NCBI GenBank assembly: GCA_015661795.1
Contig: DQVJ01000163.1
Location: forward strand, 1 to 13,591
Reading direction: 5' to 3'
Length of the DNA: 13,591 nt
From: Sulfurovum sp.
GTDB taxonomy: Bacteria; Campylobacterota; Campylobacteria; Campylobacterales; Sulfurovaceae
Of this stretch, positions 1-5,716 are shown piece by piece. The notes beneath the pieces were generated by a model, which made no database searches, had not been told where the DNA came from, and was given only the letters and a program-made list of their open reading frames with translations. The position numbers were made by a program, and so were the translations under genes. Position 1 is the stretch's first letter, and each line of letters begins with the position of its first letter.

Positions 1-520
1 TAACAAAAATCTATGGACAGGAGACTTTGCCCATAAGTCTGTACCTGCTGTTTGTAAATCTACTTTTGTACATACAAAAGGAAAACTTTTACCTATCACC
101 TTGGATCCAGATCTTGAAACCTATGGTGAACTTGAAGTACTGGCATTTATAAAAGAGATGCAGCATAATGATGAAATGCTTTTAATTGATGGTCGTACAG
201 AATCATGGTATGCATATTTTACTATCCCTGGAGCCATCAATATTCCTTTTATTTATATCAAACGAAAAAAAGAGTATGAGTTTGAATTTGAAGATGCATT
301 AAAACTTTTTGGGGTGAAAAAAGACAAAGAGGGAGAGTATGACTTTTCTAAAGTAAAAACATTGGTGGTCTTTTGTAACGGGCCTTGGTGTTCCCAGTCA
401 CCTGATATGCTTTATGCTTTGTTAGAAATCGGGTATCCCGCAGAAAAACTAAAATGGTATAGAGGTGGTATGCAAACATGGTTAGCAGCAGGTATGACGA
501 CTACAAGAGATGTTAAATAA
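1..520 (+). CDS. Rhodanese-like domain protein (5' end outside window)
   Basis: This is the C-terminal part of a rhodanese (sulfurtransferase)-fold protein. The frame is open from base 2 through to the TAA at 518-520, so the gene starts left of the window. The TTG at 101 is an internal codon, because sensible coding sequence (33 codons) precedes it. Counting from that TTG, the rhodanese fold begins near residue 10, with LLIDGRTESWY and the IPGAINIPF strand around residues 27-50. The active-site loop VVFCNGPWC is at 89-97 and the C-terminal signature KLKWYRGGMQTW at 116-127. The first loop cysteine (residue 92) aligns with the catalytic, persulfide-forming cysteine. The arginine usual at the end of a CxxxxR loop is replaced by a second cysteine (97). 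Rhodanese domains carry sulfane sulfur, and the actual substrate here is unknown. The last 8 bases overlap a convergent small gene. The fold is certain; the role is not. Confidence 0.85.
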   Translation, partial: NKNLWTGDFAHKSVPAVCKSTFVHTKGKLLPITLDPDLETYGELEVLAFIKEMQHNDEMLLIDGRTESWYAYFTIPGAINIPFIYIKRKKEYEFEFEDALKLFGVKKDKEGEYDFSKVKTLVVFCNGPWCSQSPDMLYALLEIGYPAEKLKWYRGGMQTWLAAGMTTTRDVK

Positions 521-662
521 AGAACATTCCTACCATAAGAAGTAAAAAGGGGAAGCAAAACCACATATAAATCTTTTTTTGTGTTTTTGTTGTTTTATAT
601 ATTCCCCAAAAAAACAGTAGAACAGATAGAGTAAAAAAGAGTAAAATCAGAATATTGTTCAT
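513..662 (-). CDS. 49-aa small membrane protein, two predicted helices
   Basis: An ATG at 662-660 opens a 49-codon frame ending in TAA at 515-513. The protein has two strongly hydrophobic segments, residues 4-22 and 31-49. They are joined by a short basic loop (KTTKTQKK, 23-30), the shape of a helical hairpin with the loop in the cytoplasm. The start lies one base after the stop of the preceding 69-aa gene, which suggests translational coupling. A modest GGA lies 8-10 bases upstream of the start. The last 8 bases overlap the end of the convergent rhodanese gene. I recognise no family. Support for it being real comes from the tight spacing, the clean amphipathic pattern and the absence of any other coding frame between 521 and 662. 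The function is unknown. The alternative is a chance AT-rich frame, since T-rich DNA readily encodes Phe, Leu and Ile. Confidence 0.55.
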   Translation of the reverse strand: MNNILILLFFTLSVLLFFWGIYKTTKTQKKIYMWFCFPFLLLMVGMFFI

Positions 663-663
663 A

Positions 664-873
664 TTATTTTTCCAGGTCTTCACGCCCTATTCTGTCTACC
701 ATTTTAATACTCTCAAGTGCATTTTGAAGTATTTTTTTCGTAGATGTAAGAGGTTTCATATGAAGGTTGGTTTGTTTTCTATCCAGGTTTTCATTCATTA
801 AAACCTCCATCACTTCTTTTTCTAGTTCTTTAAATATCTCATTTAGTTTTTTTTCTATATAATCTACATTCAT
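664..873 (-). CDS. 69-aa hypothetical helical protein downstream of mogA
   Basis: This is a short charged protein, rich in Lys and Glu. Residues 1-30 and about 44-69 look like amphipathic helices, with a Thr/Lys/Asn-rich linker between them. There is no signal peptide, membrane segment or cysteine motif. It starts at the ATG 873-871, five bases after the mogA stop, and its own stop is one base before the start of the 49-aa membrane protein. The three genes therefore look like one operon. The Shine-Dalgarno sequence is weak, so translation may depend on read-through from mogA. I do not recognise the family. Its position next to a molybdenum cofactor gene may be incidental. Antisense frames across it are shorter and less protein-like. 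Confidence 0.65.
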   Translation of the reverse strand: MNVDYIEKKLNEIFKELEKEVMEVLMNENLDRKQTNLHMKPLTSTKKILQNALESIKMVDRIGREDLEK

Positions 874-878
874 ATTGT

Positions 879-1412
879 TTACTTTGACTTTGGTCTAAAA
901 ATTTTAATGACAGTTTCATCTGCTTCCATAAAACTACCACCGATAAGATCTATGCAGTATGGTACTGCAGGGAACACAGCATCTAAACATTCACGGATTG
1001 ACTTAGGTTTTCCAGGAAGGTTAATAATAAGAGAACCATTACATATACCAGCAGTTTGACGCGAAAGGATAGCTGTAGGGACATATTGAAGACTTACGGC
1101 TCTCATCTGTTCACCAAATCCTGGAAGAAGTTTTTGACATACATTTTCTGTAGCCTCAGTAGTTACATCTCTTGGAGACGGTCCCGTACCCCCTGTGGTA
1201 ACGATAAGATCACAAGAATATTCACGTGAGAGTTCAATAAGAGTCGTTTCTATCAAACTTTGTTCATCAGGGATACATCTATACTCATAGTCACATTCAT
1301 TCAGTAAATATTCTTTCATTGTGTCCATGATGGCAAGACCTGATATATCTTCATAAATACCTTGAGAGGCTCTGTCACTTGTTGTTATCACACCAATTTT
1401 TATTTTATCCAT
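879..1412 (-). CDS. mogA: Molybdopterin adenylyltransferase (MogA/MoaB family)
   Basis: MogA-type enzymes adenylylate molybdopterin to MPT-AMP, preparing it for molybdate insertion in molybdenum cofactor synthesis in the cytoplasm. The sequence begins IKIGVITTSDRAS, the family N-terminus. It has the TTGGTGPSPRDVT nucleotide/pterin-binding loop in the middle, GFGEQMR next, then PTAILSRQTAGI and NLPGKPKSI towards the C-terminus, all typical. Length is about 177 residues, the usual size. I chose the ATG at 1412-1410. A TTG at 1421 would add three residues and sits only 3 bases from the GAAGGA, whereas the ATG sits 12 bases from it; neither spacing is ideal, so the start is uncertain. MoaB is the close alternative, but the motifs fit MogA as well or better. 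It leads an operon with two small genes and is divergent from the diguanylate cyclase gene. Confidence 0.92.
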   Translation of the reverse strand: MDKIKIGVITTSDRASQGIYEDISGLAIMDTMKEYLLNECDYEYRCIPDEQSLIETTLIELSREYSCDLIVTTGGTGPSPRDVTTEATENVCQKLLPGFGEQMRAVSLQYVPTAILSRQTAGICNGSLIINLPGKPKSIRECLDAVFPAVPYCIDLIGGSFMEADETVIKIFRPKSK

Positions 1413-1443
1413 TAAATTCAATAATCCTTCTAAATTTCCAAAT

Positions 1444-1474
1444 ACTATAGCTTACTTGAGCTTAGAATATGCAA
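1444..1474 (-). promoter_or_regulatory. Candidate promoter for mogA
   Basis: On the minus strand, TTGCAT (1474-1469) is followed after 19 bases by TATAGT (1449-1444). This places a start site about 25 bases before the mogA ATG and just before its GAAGGA. The spacing is longer than ideal. Campylobacterota sigma-70 promoters often depend mainly on the -10 box, so the call rests on TATAGT and position. Confidence 0.35.
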
Positions 1475-1496
1475 CGGTTAATCCAATCCCTTCTTT

Positions 1497-1502
1497 TATA
1501 AT
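1497..1502 (+). promoter_or_regulatory. Candidate -10 box (TATAAT) for the GGDEF gene
   Basis: An exact TATAAT lies 131 bases before the GGDEF start codon, preceded by a T-rich stretch as in many Campylobacterota promoters. No convincing -35 box is present. Transcription starting near 1509 would include the whole structured leader at 1536-1616. TAAAAT at 1510-1515 is an alternative -10 that would also spare the leader. TAAAAT at 1531-1536 would cut off its 5' arm. Confidence 0.4.
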
Positions 1503-1535
1503 TTTTAGATAAAATATCTTTTAGTATATGTAAAA

Positions 1536-1616
1536 TTAAGCCAAACTTTCTGCGACGATAGGATGGAAAAACTATGGGTTTCTTGCAAGATTGCCAAGCT
1601 ACATAGGAATGGGCTA
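1536..1616 (+). ncRNA. Candidate class I c-di-GMP (GEMM-like) riboswitch in GGDEF leader
   Basis: Three blocks lie in the order and approximate spacing of the class I cyclic-di-GMP aptamer. Bases 1540-1547 read GCCAAACT, against a typical GGCAAACC. Bases 1561-1578 match 13 of 18 positions of a typical GGGACGCAAAGCTATGGG. Bases 1591-1603 read TTGCCAAGCTACA, against a typical TAGCCGGGTTACC. A short P2-like hairpin (TTCT/AGGA) separates the first two blocks, and a very small P3-like hairpin (TCT/AGA) separates the last two. An outer stem TTAAGCC/GGCTAA (1536-1542 with 1612-1617) closes the element, seven bases before the Shine-Dalgarno. The reference sequences are from memory. The match is imperfect and the GACGCAAAG core is changed, so this may be a diverged aptamer or another structured leader. 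Its position ahead of a diguanylate cyclase makes c-di-GMP feedback plausible. Confidence 0.45.
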
Positions 1617-1635
1617 ACTTGTAAGGGGGACAGTG

Positions 1636-2715
1636 ATGAATACAATGATGTTAAAAAATGTAAAAAATATTTTAGAGTATCTCTCTAGTGGATTTTTTAG
1701 TCCAGATAATATAGAAGAGGCATTAAAAATATATACCATATATACTTTTTCTGTAGTTGGGTTCATTTTTGTTTTTATACTCGGTCTCTTAGGTTTTTCA
1801 ACTTCTGATTATATCTTGACCACATTTTTACTTGGTGGTGCACTACTACTGCTTATCAACCTTGTTTATTTAAAAATAACAGCCAATCACATCTATGCTA
1901 GCTATATGATGTTATATCTTTTTTTTGCTCTTATGATATATCTGGTCTATGGAGGGGGAGTGAATAATACGGGTCCCCTATGGATTTATGCTTTGCCCCC
2001 GACAGTACTTTTTATACATGGTTTTAAAAAAGGACTTCTTGACCTTATCATATTTATAGTCATTATCTCGGTTATCTTATTTTATCCTAACAATATGCTT
2101 TTGGAAGCAAACTACAGCATGGAATTTAAAGTACGTATTGTTTTGTCATTTATTTTACTTAGTTTCTTCTCATCTTTGTATGCATATTCGCGAGAAAAAT
2201 CATTAAAAAAGATGAAAAAAATACAAAAAGATTTAGAATTCTTTTTAAAAAGAGATCCTCTTACAGGTCTTTATAACAGACGTGGATATCATGATGGTAT
2301 GGATAGGGTTGGTGACACGCATGGAGTGATGCTGATGTGTGATATTGATTATTTTAAAAGAATTAATGATACATATGGACATGAGACTGGTGATTTTGTC
2401 TTGCAAGAAGTCGCGCAATGTATTAGGGAGAATATCCGTAAAGAAGATGTAGCTATCAGATGGGGAGGGGAAGAATTTTTAATTTTTCTTTCTGACACTA
2501 ACATCAATAACGGTTATCTTGTTGGAGAAAAACTAAGAGAGTCTATTGAAAAACTTACCATTTATGCTAGAGATGAGACTACTATAAAAGTAACACTCAG
2601 TATGGGTATCTCACTTCTCAATGATACCATTCCTTTGGAAGAAGCTATAAGAAATGCAGATAATGCCATGTATGTCTCTAAAGCGGCAGGACGTAATACA
2701 GTATCTAAATATTAA
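1636..2715 (+). CDS. Membrane diguanylate cyclase (GGDEF domain)
   Basis: It makes cyclic di-GMP from two GTP at the inner membrane. Numbering from the GTG at 1633, about six hydrophobic helices lie at residues 37-55, 60-82, 87-109, 115-131, 135-151 and 167-187. A charged linker helix (186-205) leads to a GGDEF domain opening with DPLTGLYNRRG (208-218). The metal-binding segment is CDIDYFKRIND (236-246). The catalytic signature is GGEEF (278-282), with the RxxD product-inhibition site (R269-D272) exactly five residues before it. The enzyme should therefore be active and feedback-inhibited. The membrane part is not a sensor family I can name. I chose the ATG at 1636, five bases after AAGGGGGA; the GTG at 1633 is too close to it. 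Upstream lies a candidate c-di-GMP riboswitch. The gene converges on the SDR gene with a 10-base gap. Confidence 0.93.
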   Translation: MNTMMLKNVKNILEYLSSGFFSPDNIEEALKIYTIYTFSVVGFIFVFILGLLGFSTSDYILTTFLLGGALLLLINLVYLKITANHIYASYMMLYLFFALMIYLVYGGGVNNTGPLWIYALPPTVLFIHGFKKGLLDLIIFIVIISVILFYPNNMLLEANYSMEFKVRIVLSFILLSFFSSLYAYSREKSLKKMKKIQKDLEFFLKRDPLTGLYNRRGYHDGMDRVGDTHGVMLMCDIDYFKRINDTYGHETGDFVLQEVAQCIRENIRKEDVAIRWGGEEFLIFLSDTNINNGYLVGEKLRESIEKLTIYARDETTIKVTLSMGISLLNDTIPLEEAIRNADNAMYVSKAAGRNTVSKY

Positions 2716-2725
2716 TGTAGATATC

Positions 2726-3541
2726 TCATCCCAGTTTCAACAATAGTTTATCAAGCATACGGGTACTTAAAACTTTTTTTAAGTACCCAAGAAGATATGT
2801 GGCTGTAGTAATATAATATCTTGGTTTTGGTCTTTGTGTTACAATAATTTTGTATACAACACGTGCCACTGCATCAGCTTCCTGATTAAAAGGTACTTTT
2901 TTATGCTTTCCAGATAGAATTTTATGGTAAGTCCCTTTAAAAAGAGAATGTTCTATATCTACATTTTCTTGTAGTTTCTTCATAGCCGTTTTACGAAAAT
3001 TACTTGTAATAGGACCGGTATTTAACAGTACTGCATAGATATTTGTATCTTCAAGTTCAAGACGTAAAGTGTCTGTAAGTCCTTCTATAGCATATTTACT
3101 AGCATTATAAGCCCCTCTTCCAAAGAGAGAAATCAGTCCCAATACTGAACTGTGCTGAATGATTTTTCCATATCCCTGTGCTCTCATAATAGGTATGATT
3201 TGACGTGTACATTCATGTAACCCAAAGACATTGGTTTCAAATTGTTCTTTAAGTATATTTGTACGAATATCTTCTAGTGCACCTGCTTGCCCAAAACCAG
3301 CATTGTTGAACCAAACATCAATTTTGGATTCCTGTGCGATAACAGTATTAATCACATCAGTTATCTGTGAAGGTTTTGTAACATTCAATTGCATTGCATT
3401 TTTAAAACCTAAGGATTTGAGCATGTCTACATCTTTTAGAGATCTAGCAGTGGGATAAACGTTAATATCTTTATCATTTAAATAGATGGCTGTCTCCAGT
3501 CCTATTCCTGAACTACAACCTGTAATAACAATATTTGTCAT
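2726..3541 (-). CDS. Short-chain dehydrogenase/reductase (SDR)
   Basis: This is a classical SDR, an NAD(P)-dependent oxidoreductase of 271 residues. All family motifs are intact. They are the cofactor loop TGCSSGIG (7-14), NNAG (79-82), the catalytic serine in HSSVLG (S132), and YNASK giving Y145 and K149. GPITSNF (176-182) follows. The C-terminal tail, with RYYIT, a hydrophobic stretch and RMLDKLL, resembles SDRs such as E. coli YbbO, an aldehyde reductase, but the substrate cannot be read from sequence. The ATG overlaps the bioV stop as ATGA (3541-3538), so the two are translationally coupled and this is the last gene of the minus-strand series. The coding region near its 3' end contains a perfect 12-bp inverted repeat. 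A role in biotin or fatty acid metabolism would be a guess from adjacency. Confidence 0.9.
   Translation of the reverse strand: MTNIVITGCSSGIGLETAIYLNDKDINVYPTARSLKDVDMLKSLGFKNAMQLNVTKPSQITDVINTVIAQESKIDVWFNNAGFGQAGALEDIRTNILKEQFETNVFGLHECTRQIIPIMRAQGYGKIIQHSSVLGLISLFGRGAYNASKYAIEGLTDTLRLELEDTNIYAVLLNTGPITSNFRKTAMKKLQENVDIEHSLFKGTYHKILSGKHKKVPFNQEADAVARVVYKIIVTQRPKPRYYITTATYLLGYLKKVLSTRMLDKLLLKLG
2761..2788. repeat. Perfect 12-bp inverted repeat, 4-base loop
   Basis: GGGTACTTAAAA (2761-2772) and its exact complement (2777-2788) flank the loop CTTT. It lies inside the last 21 codons of the SDR gene and 46 bases past the stop of the convergent GGDEF gene. No T-tract follows on either strand, so it is not a standard intrinsic terminator. 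It could protect the 3' end of the GGDEF transcript or pause polymerase. It is the strongest simple hairpin I noticed in the window. Confidence 0.6.
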
Positions 3542-4053
3542 AGTTTCCCTTGAAGTAAATGTCCTGCATTTTTAATAAAATATGTTGTAGTGAGTGAAAA
3601 GAATTCTAATGCTTTTGCACTGTCAATAATTTTATCCTCTTTACCTAAAAAAACTTCAATGGTAGTACCTCTGTCAAGTACAGCTTGTATTTTTGACCTA
3701 TCCCAAGTATAAGTAAGAAGCGCTTCAAGTTCTTTTTTCTCTCCTACCTTGACATGAGGTGACAAGTCAATGGTTGAGGGATATGTTACATTTAAAAGAA
3801 ATTGTTTCACATAGGCTTCGCGTCCTGCTTCAAAATAGCGTAATTGAGAACGGATAAAGCTGGTTTTTTCTGTTTGGAAAAATGCGGGAGAAAGTAAAAT
3901 AAGTGTATCGATACGTTCTTTACTGGTATAAACATATTCAAATGCCTTTTGTGCTCCATATGAAAATCCTACAATAGCAGTGACATCTGTTGTCATATAT
4001 TCTGTAAAAAAAGTCTCTTCTTTCTCAAGAGAAAAACCATTAAAATATTTCAC
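3538..4053 (-). CDS. bioV: Pimelyl-ACP methyl ester esterase (BioV-like)
   Basis: A small alpha/beta-hydrolase resembling BioV, characterised in Helicobacter pylori. BioV removes the methyl group from pimeloyl-ACP methyl ester and so releases the precursor for biotin synthesis. The protein begins with the strand KYFNGFSLEKEE. It carries the nucleophile elbow GFSYG (Ser31), the acid loop LGKEDKIID (Asp140) and AGHLLQG (His165), a complete catalytic triad in 171 residues. I chose the GTG at 4053-4051 because the family starts directly with the YFNGF-type strand. ATGs at 4092, 4077 and 4074 would add 7-13 residues and overlap ftsH further. None has a strong Shine-Dalgarno. It overlaps the ftsH-like gene by 14 bases and the SDR gene by 4. 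The hydrolase fold is sure; the exact substrate rests on resemblance and conserved gene order. Confidence 0.78.
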   Translation of the reverse strand: MKYFNGFSLEKEETFFTEYMTTDVTAIVGFSYGAQKAFEYVYTSKERIDTLILLSPAFFQTEKTSFIRSQLRYFEAGREAYVKQFLLNVTYPSTIDLSPHVKVGEKKELEALLTYTWDRSKIQAVLDRGTTIEVFLGKEDKIIDSAKALEFFSLTTTYFIKNAGHLLQGKL

Positions 4054-5716
4054 GTAAAATCGCTTTGCATTCATCATGTGTGATATTTTCATGCACTAAA
4101 AGATAGTTTGATACTTCATTTAGTGCTTGTTTTAAGGTATGAAGTAATGCAGTTACTTCTGAGGCAGACTCACGTAAAAGTGCTTCTTCTTGCTGTGGTG
4201 TCACTATGAAATTTTCACTCATGGCATACTCATAGATCACTTTATGTACAAGTTGTTTTGCTTGGAATATATCAGTACTGGCATTGGTAAACTGTTCTTC
4301 ATAGTGTATATTTGTAGCGATACTCCCAGCAAGATAAAATTTGATTTTATTAATGAGTTTAGAACGAGATAATATCTCATGTTCTTGTGTGATAAGCAAG
4401 GTATTGACTATACCTATTTTGTCAAACTCAATATCGAGCCAAGTTGCTATGACTGCTTTTGCTCCTTGATACACAGATTGTATTTCCCGTTCTTTTTCTG
4501 TAAATGAAAGTATTTTACGTTTCCCAGAAAGTACTTTTTCTTTTACGGCTTCAAAATCATCTGTTTCTACCATCTTACGTCCATTACGCATGGCATAGAT
4601 AGCAGCTTCATTCGTAAGTGTATCTAGTGCGGCAGAATTAAATCCTACAGTCATACGGGCAACTTGTGGGATATCTACACTATTAGGTTTATGTGCAAGG
4701 TAAAGTTCTAATGTTTTTTCTCTATCTTCTAAATCAGGTAACGAAATATGGATACGTCTGTCAAAACGCCCTGCCCTAAGCAGTGCTTCATCCAAAACAT
4801 CCAGTTTATTGGTCGCTCCTATAACGATAACACCTGAGCTGTCTTCAAAGCCATCCATTTCAGTAAGAAGTTGATTGAGTGTGGCTTCACGTTCATCATT
4901 TCTAAATTCACCACGGCTTTTACCTACAGCATCTATTTCATCTATAAATATAATACTGGGTGCGAGTTGTTTGGCTTTTTTGAAAAGTTCAGAAACCCTT
5001 TTAGCACCCATACCCACATAAATATGTACAAAAGATGCGCCACTTTGATAGAAAAAAGGTACGCCCGCTTCCCCTGCTACAGCTTTGGAAATAAGTGTTT
5101 TACCAACTCCCGGAGGCCCCATAAGCAGTACACCTTTGGGAAGACGTATATCCAAATCACGATACTTTTGTGGGTCTTTCAGAAAATCAATAATCTCTTC
5201 AAGTTCTTCTTTTACATCTTTAATCCCAGCTACATCATTAAATGTGACATTGGAAGTAAGTGCCTGAATAGATTCACTATCAACAGTATTGTTTACTTTT
5301 GAGACTGAACGAATCTGTTTGAGTCGTTGAAGTTTTGTTTCTCTGACAAGGTTAAACATAAATGCAAAAACGCCAAGTAGAAGTAAAAGTGATAAACTAT
5401 CATATATATAGCTGTTAGCTTCATTTACTTCCACTAAATATTTAGAAAAAAATGCATCTGTATTGATCGCATTTTTATAGATTTTATAAGATTGTGTTTT
5501 TGTTTTTATTCGTATATATTCACCATCAACAATAATCTTCTCTATAAGGTCATTTGAGTAGAGTTTATTTGCCTGTTGATGTGTGATGAGCTTATCTGTG
5601 TCTCTTACTATAGCAAAAGCAAGTAGTGAGATGAGAAGTAGCAACAAAATAACAATGATTTTAGTATTTTTTATATGTAAGTCTTTTGGTTTAAATTTTA
5701 GCTTTGTTGCCTTCAT
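4040..5716 (-). CDS. FtsH-like membrane AAA ATPase lacking the zinc-protease site
   Basis: This has the architecture of FtsH, the hexameric membrane AAA+ protease. There are two transmembrane helices (19-38 and 107-126) around a small periplasmic domain. The AAA module has Walker A GPPGVGKT (200-207), Walker B IIFIDEID (255-262), pore aromatic Tyr233 in IYVG, and the arginine fingers in RAGRFDRR (314-321). The C-terminal domain still aligns with peptidase M41: TDIFQAK keeps the aspartate (D482) that is normally the third zinc ligand, and YEYAMSE resembles the conserved EYGMS. The HEXXH motif is replaced by YQGAK (416-420), removing both histidines and the glutamate. It should hydrolyse ATP and thread proteins but not cut them by the usual mechanism. 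It is 558 residues, shorter than typical FtsH. Its ATG lies within the end of mtaB (26-base overlap) with a perfect GGAGGT. The cell presumably has a separate true FtsH. Confidence 0.9.
   Translation of the reverse strand: MKATKLKFKPKDLHIKNTKIIVILLLLLISLLAFAIVRDTDKLITHQQANKLYSNDLIEKIIVDGEYIRIKTKTQSYKIYKNAINTDAFFSKYLVEVNEANSYIYDSLSLLLLLGVFAFMFNLVRETKLQRLKQIRSVSKVNNTVDSESIQALTSNVTFNDVAGIKDVKEELEEIIDFLKDPQKYRDLDIRLPKGVLLMGPPGVGKTLISKAVAGEAGVPFFYQSGASFVHIYVGMGAKRVSELFKKAKQLAPSIIFIDEIDAVGKSRGEFRNDEREATLNQLLTEMDGFEDSSGVIVIGATNKLDVLDEALLRAGRFDRRIHISLPDLEDREKTLELYLAHKPNSVDIPQVARMTVGFNSAALDTLTNEAAIYAMRNGRKMVETDDFEAVKEKVLSGKRKILSFTEKEREIQSVYQGAKAVIATWLDIEFDKIGIVNTLLITQEHEILSRSKLINKIKFYLAGSIATNIHYEEQFTNASTDIFQAKQLVHKVIYEYAMSENFIVTPQQEEALLRESASEVTALLHTLKQALNEVSNYLLVHENITHDECKAILREIF

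Noticed and set aside
101..103. TTG as the start of the rhodanese gene
   Set aside because: The frame is open and protein-like to the window edge, so the TTG is an internal leucine codon.
2761..2788. Inverted repeat as an intrinsic terminator
   Set aside because: No run of T follows the stem on either strand.
4040..4092. ftsH-like/bioV overlap as a frameshifted single gene
   Set aside because: Each frame encodes a complete separate fold, one ending as an M41-like domain and the other starting as an alpha/beta-hydrolase; no fusion family is known to me.
4871..5302. 143-codon plus-strand open frame opposite the ftsH-like gene
   Set aside because: It is the mirror of conserved AAA-domain coding sequence, has no recognisable motif or Shine-Dalgarno, and lies wholly inside a certain gene.
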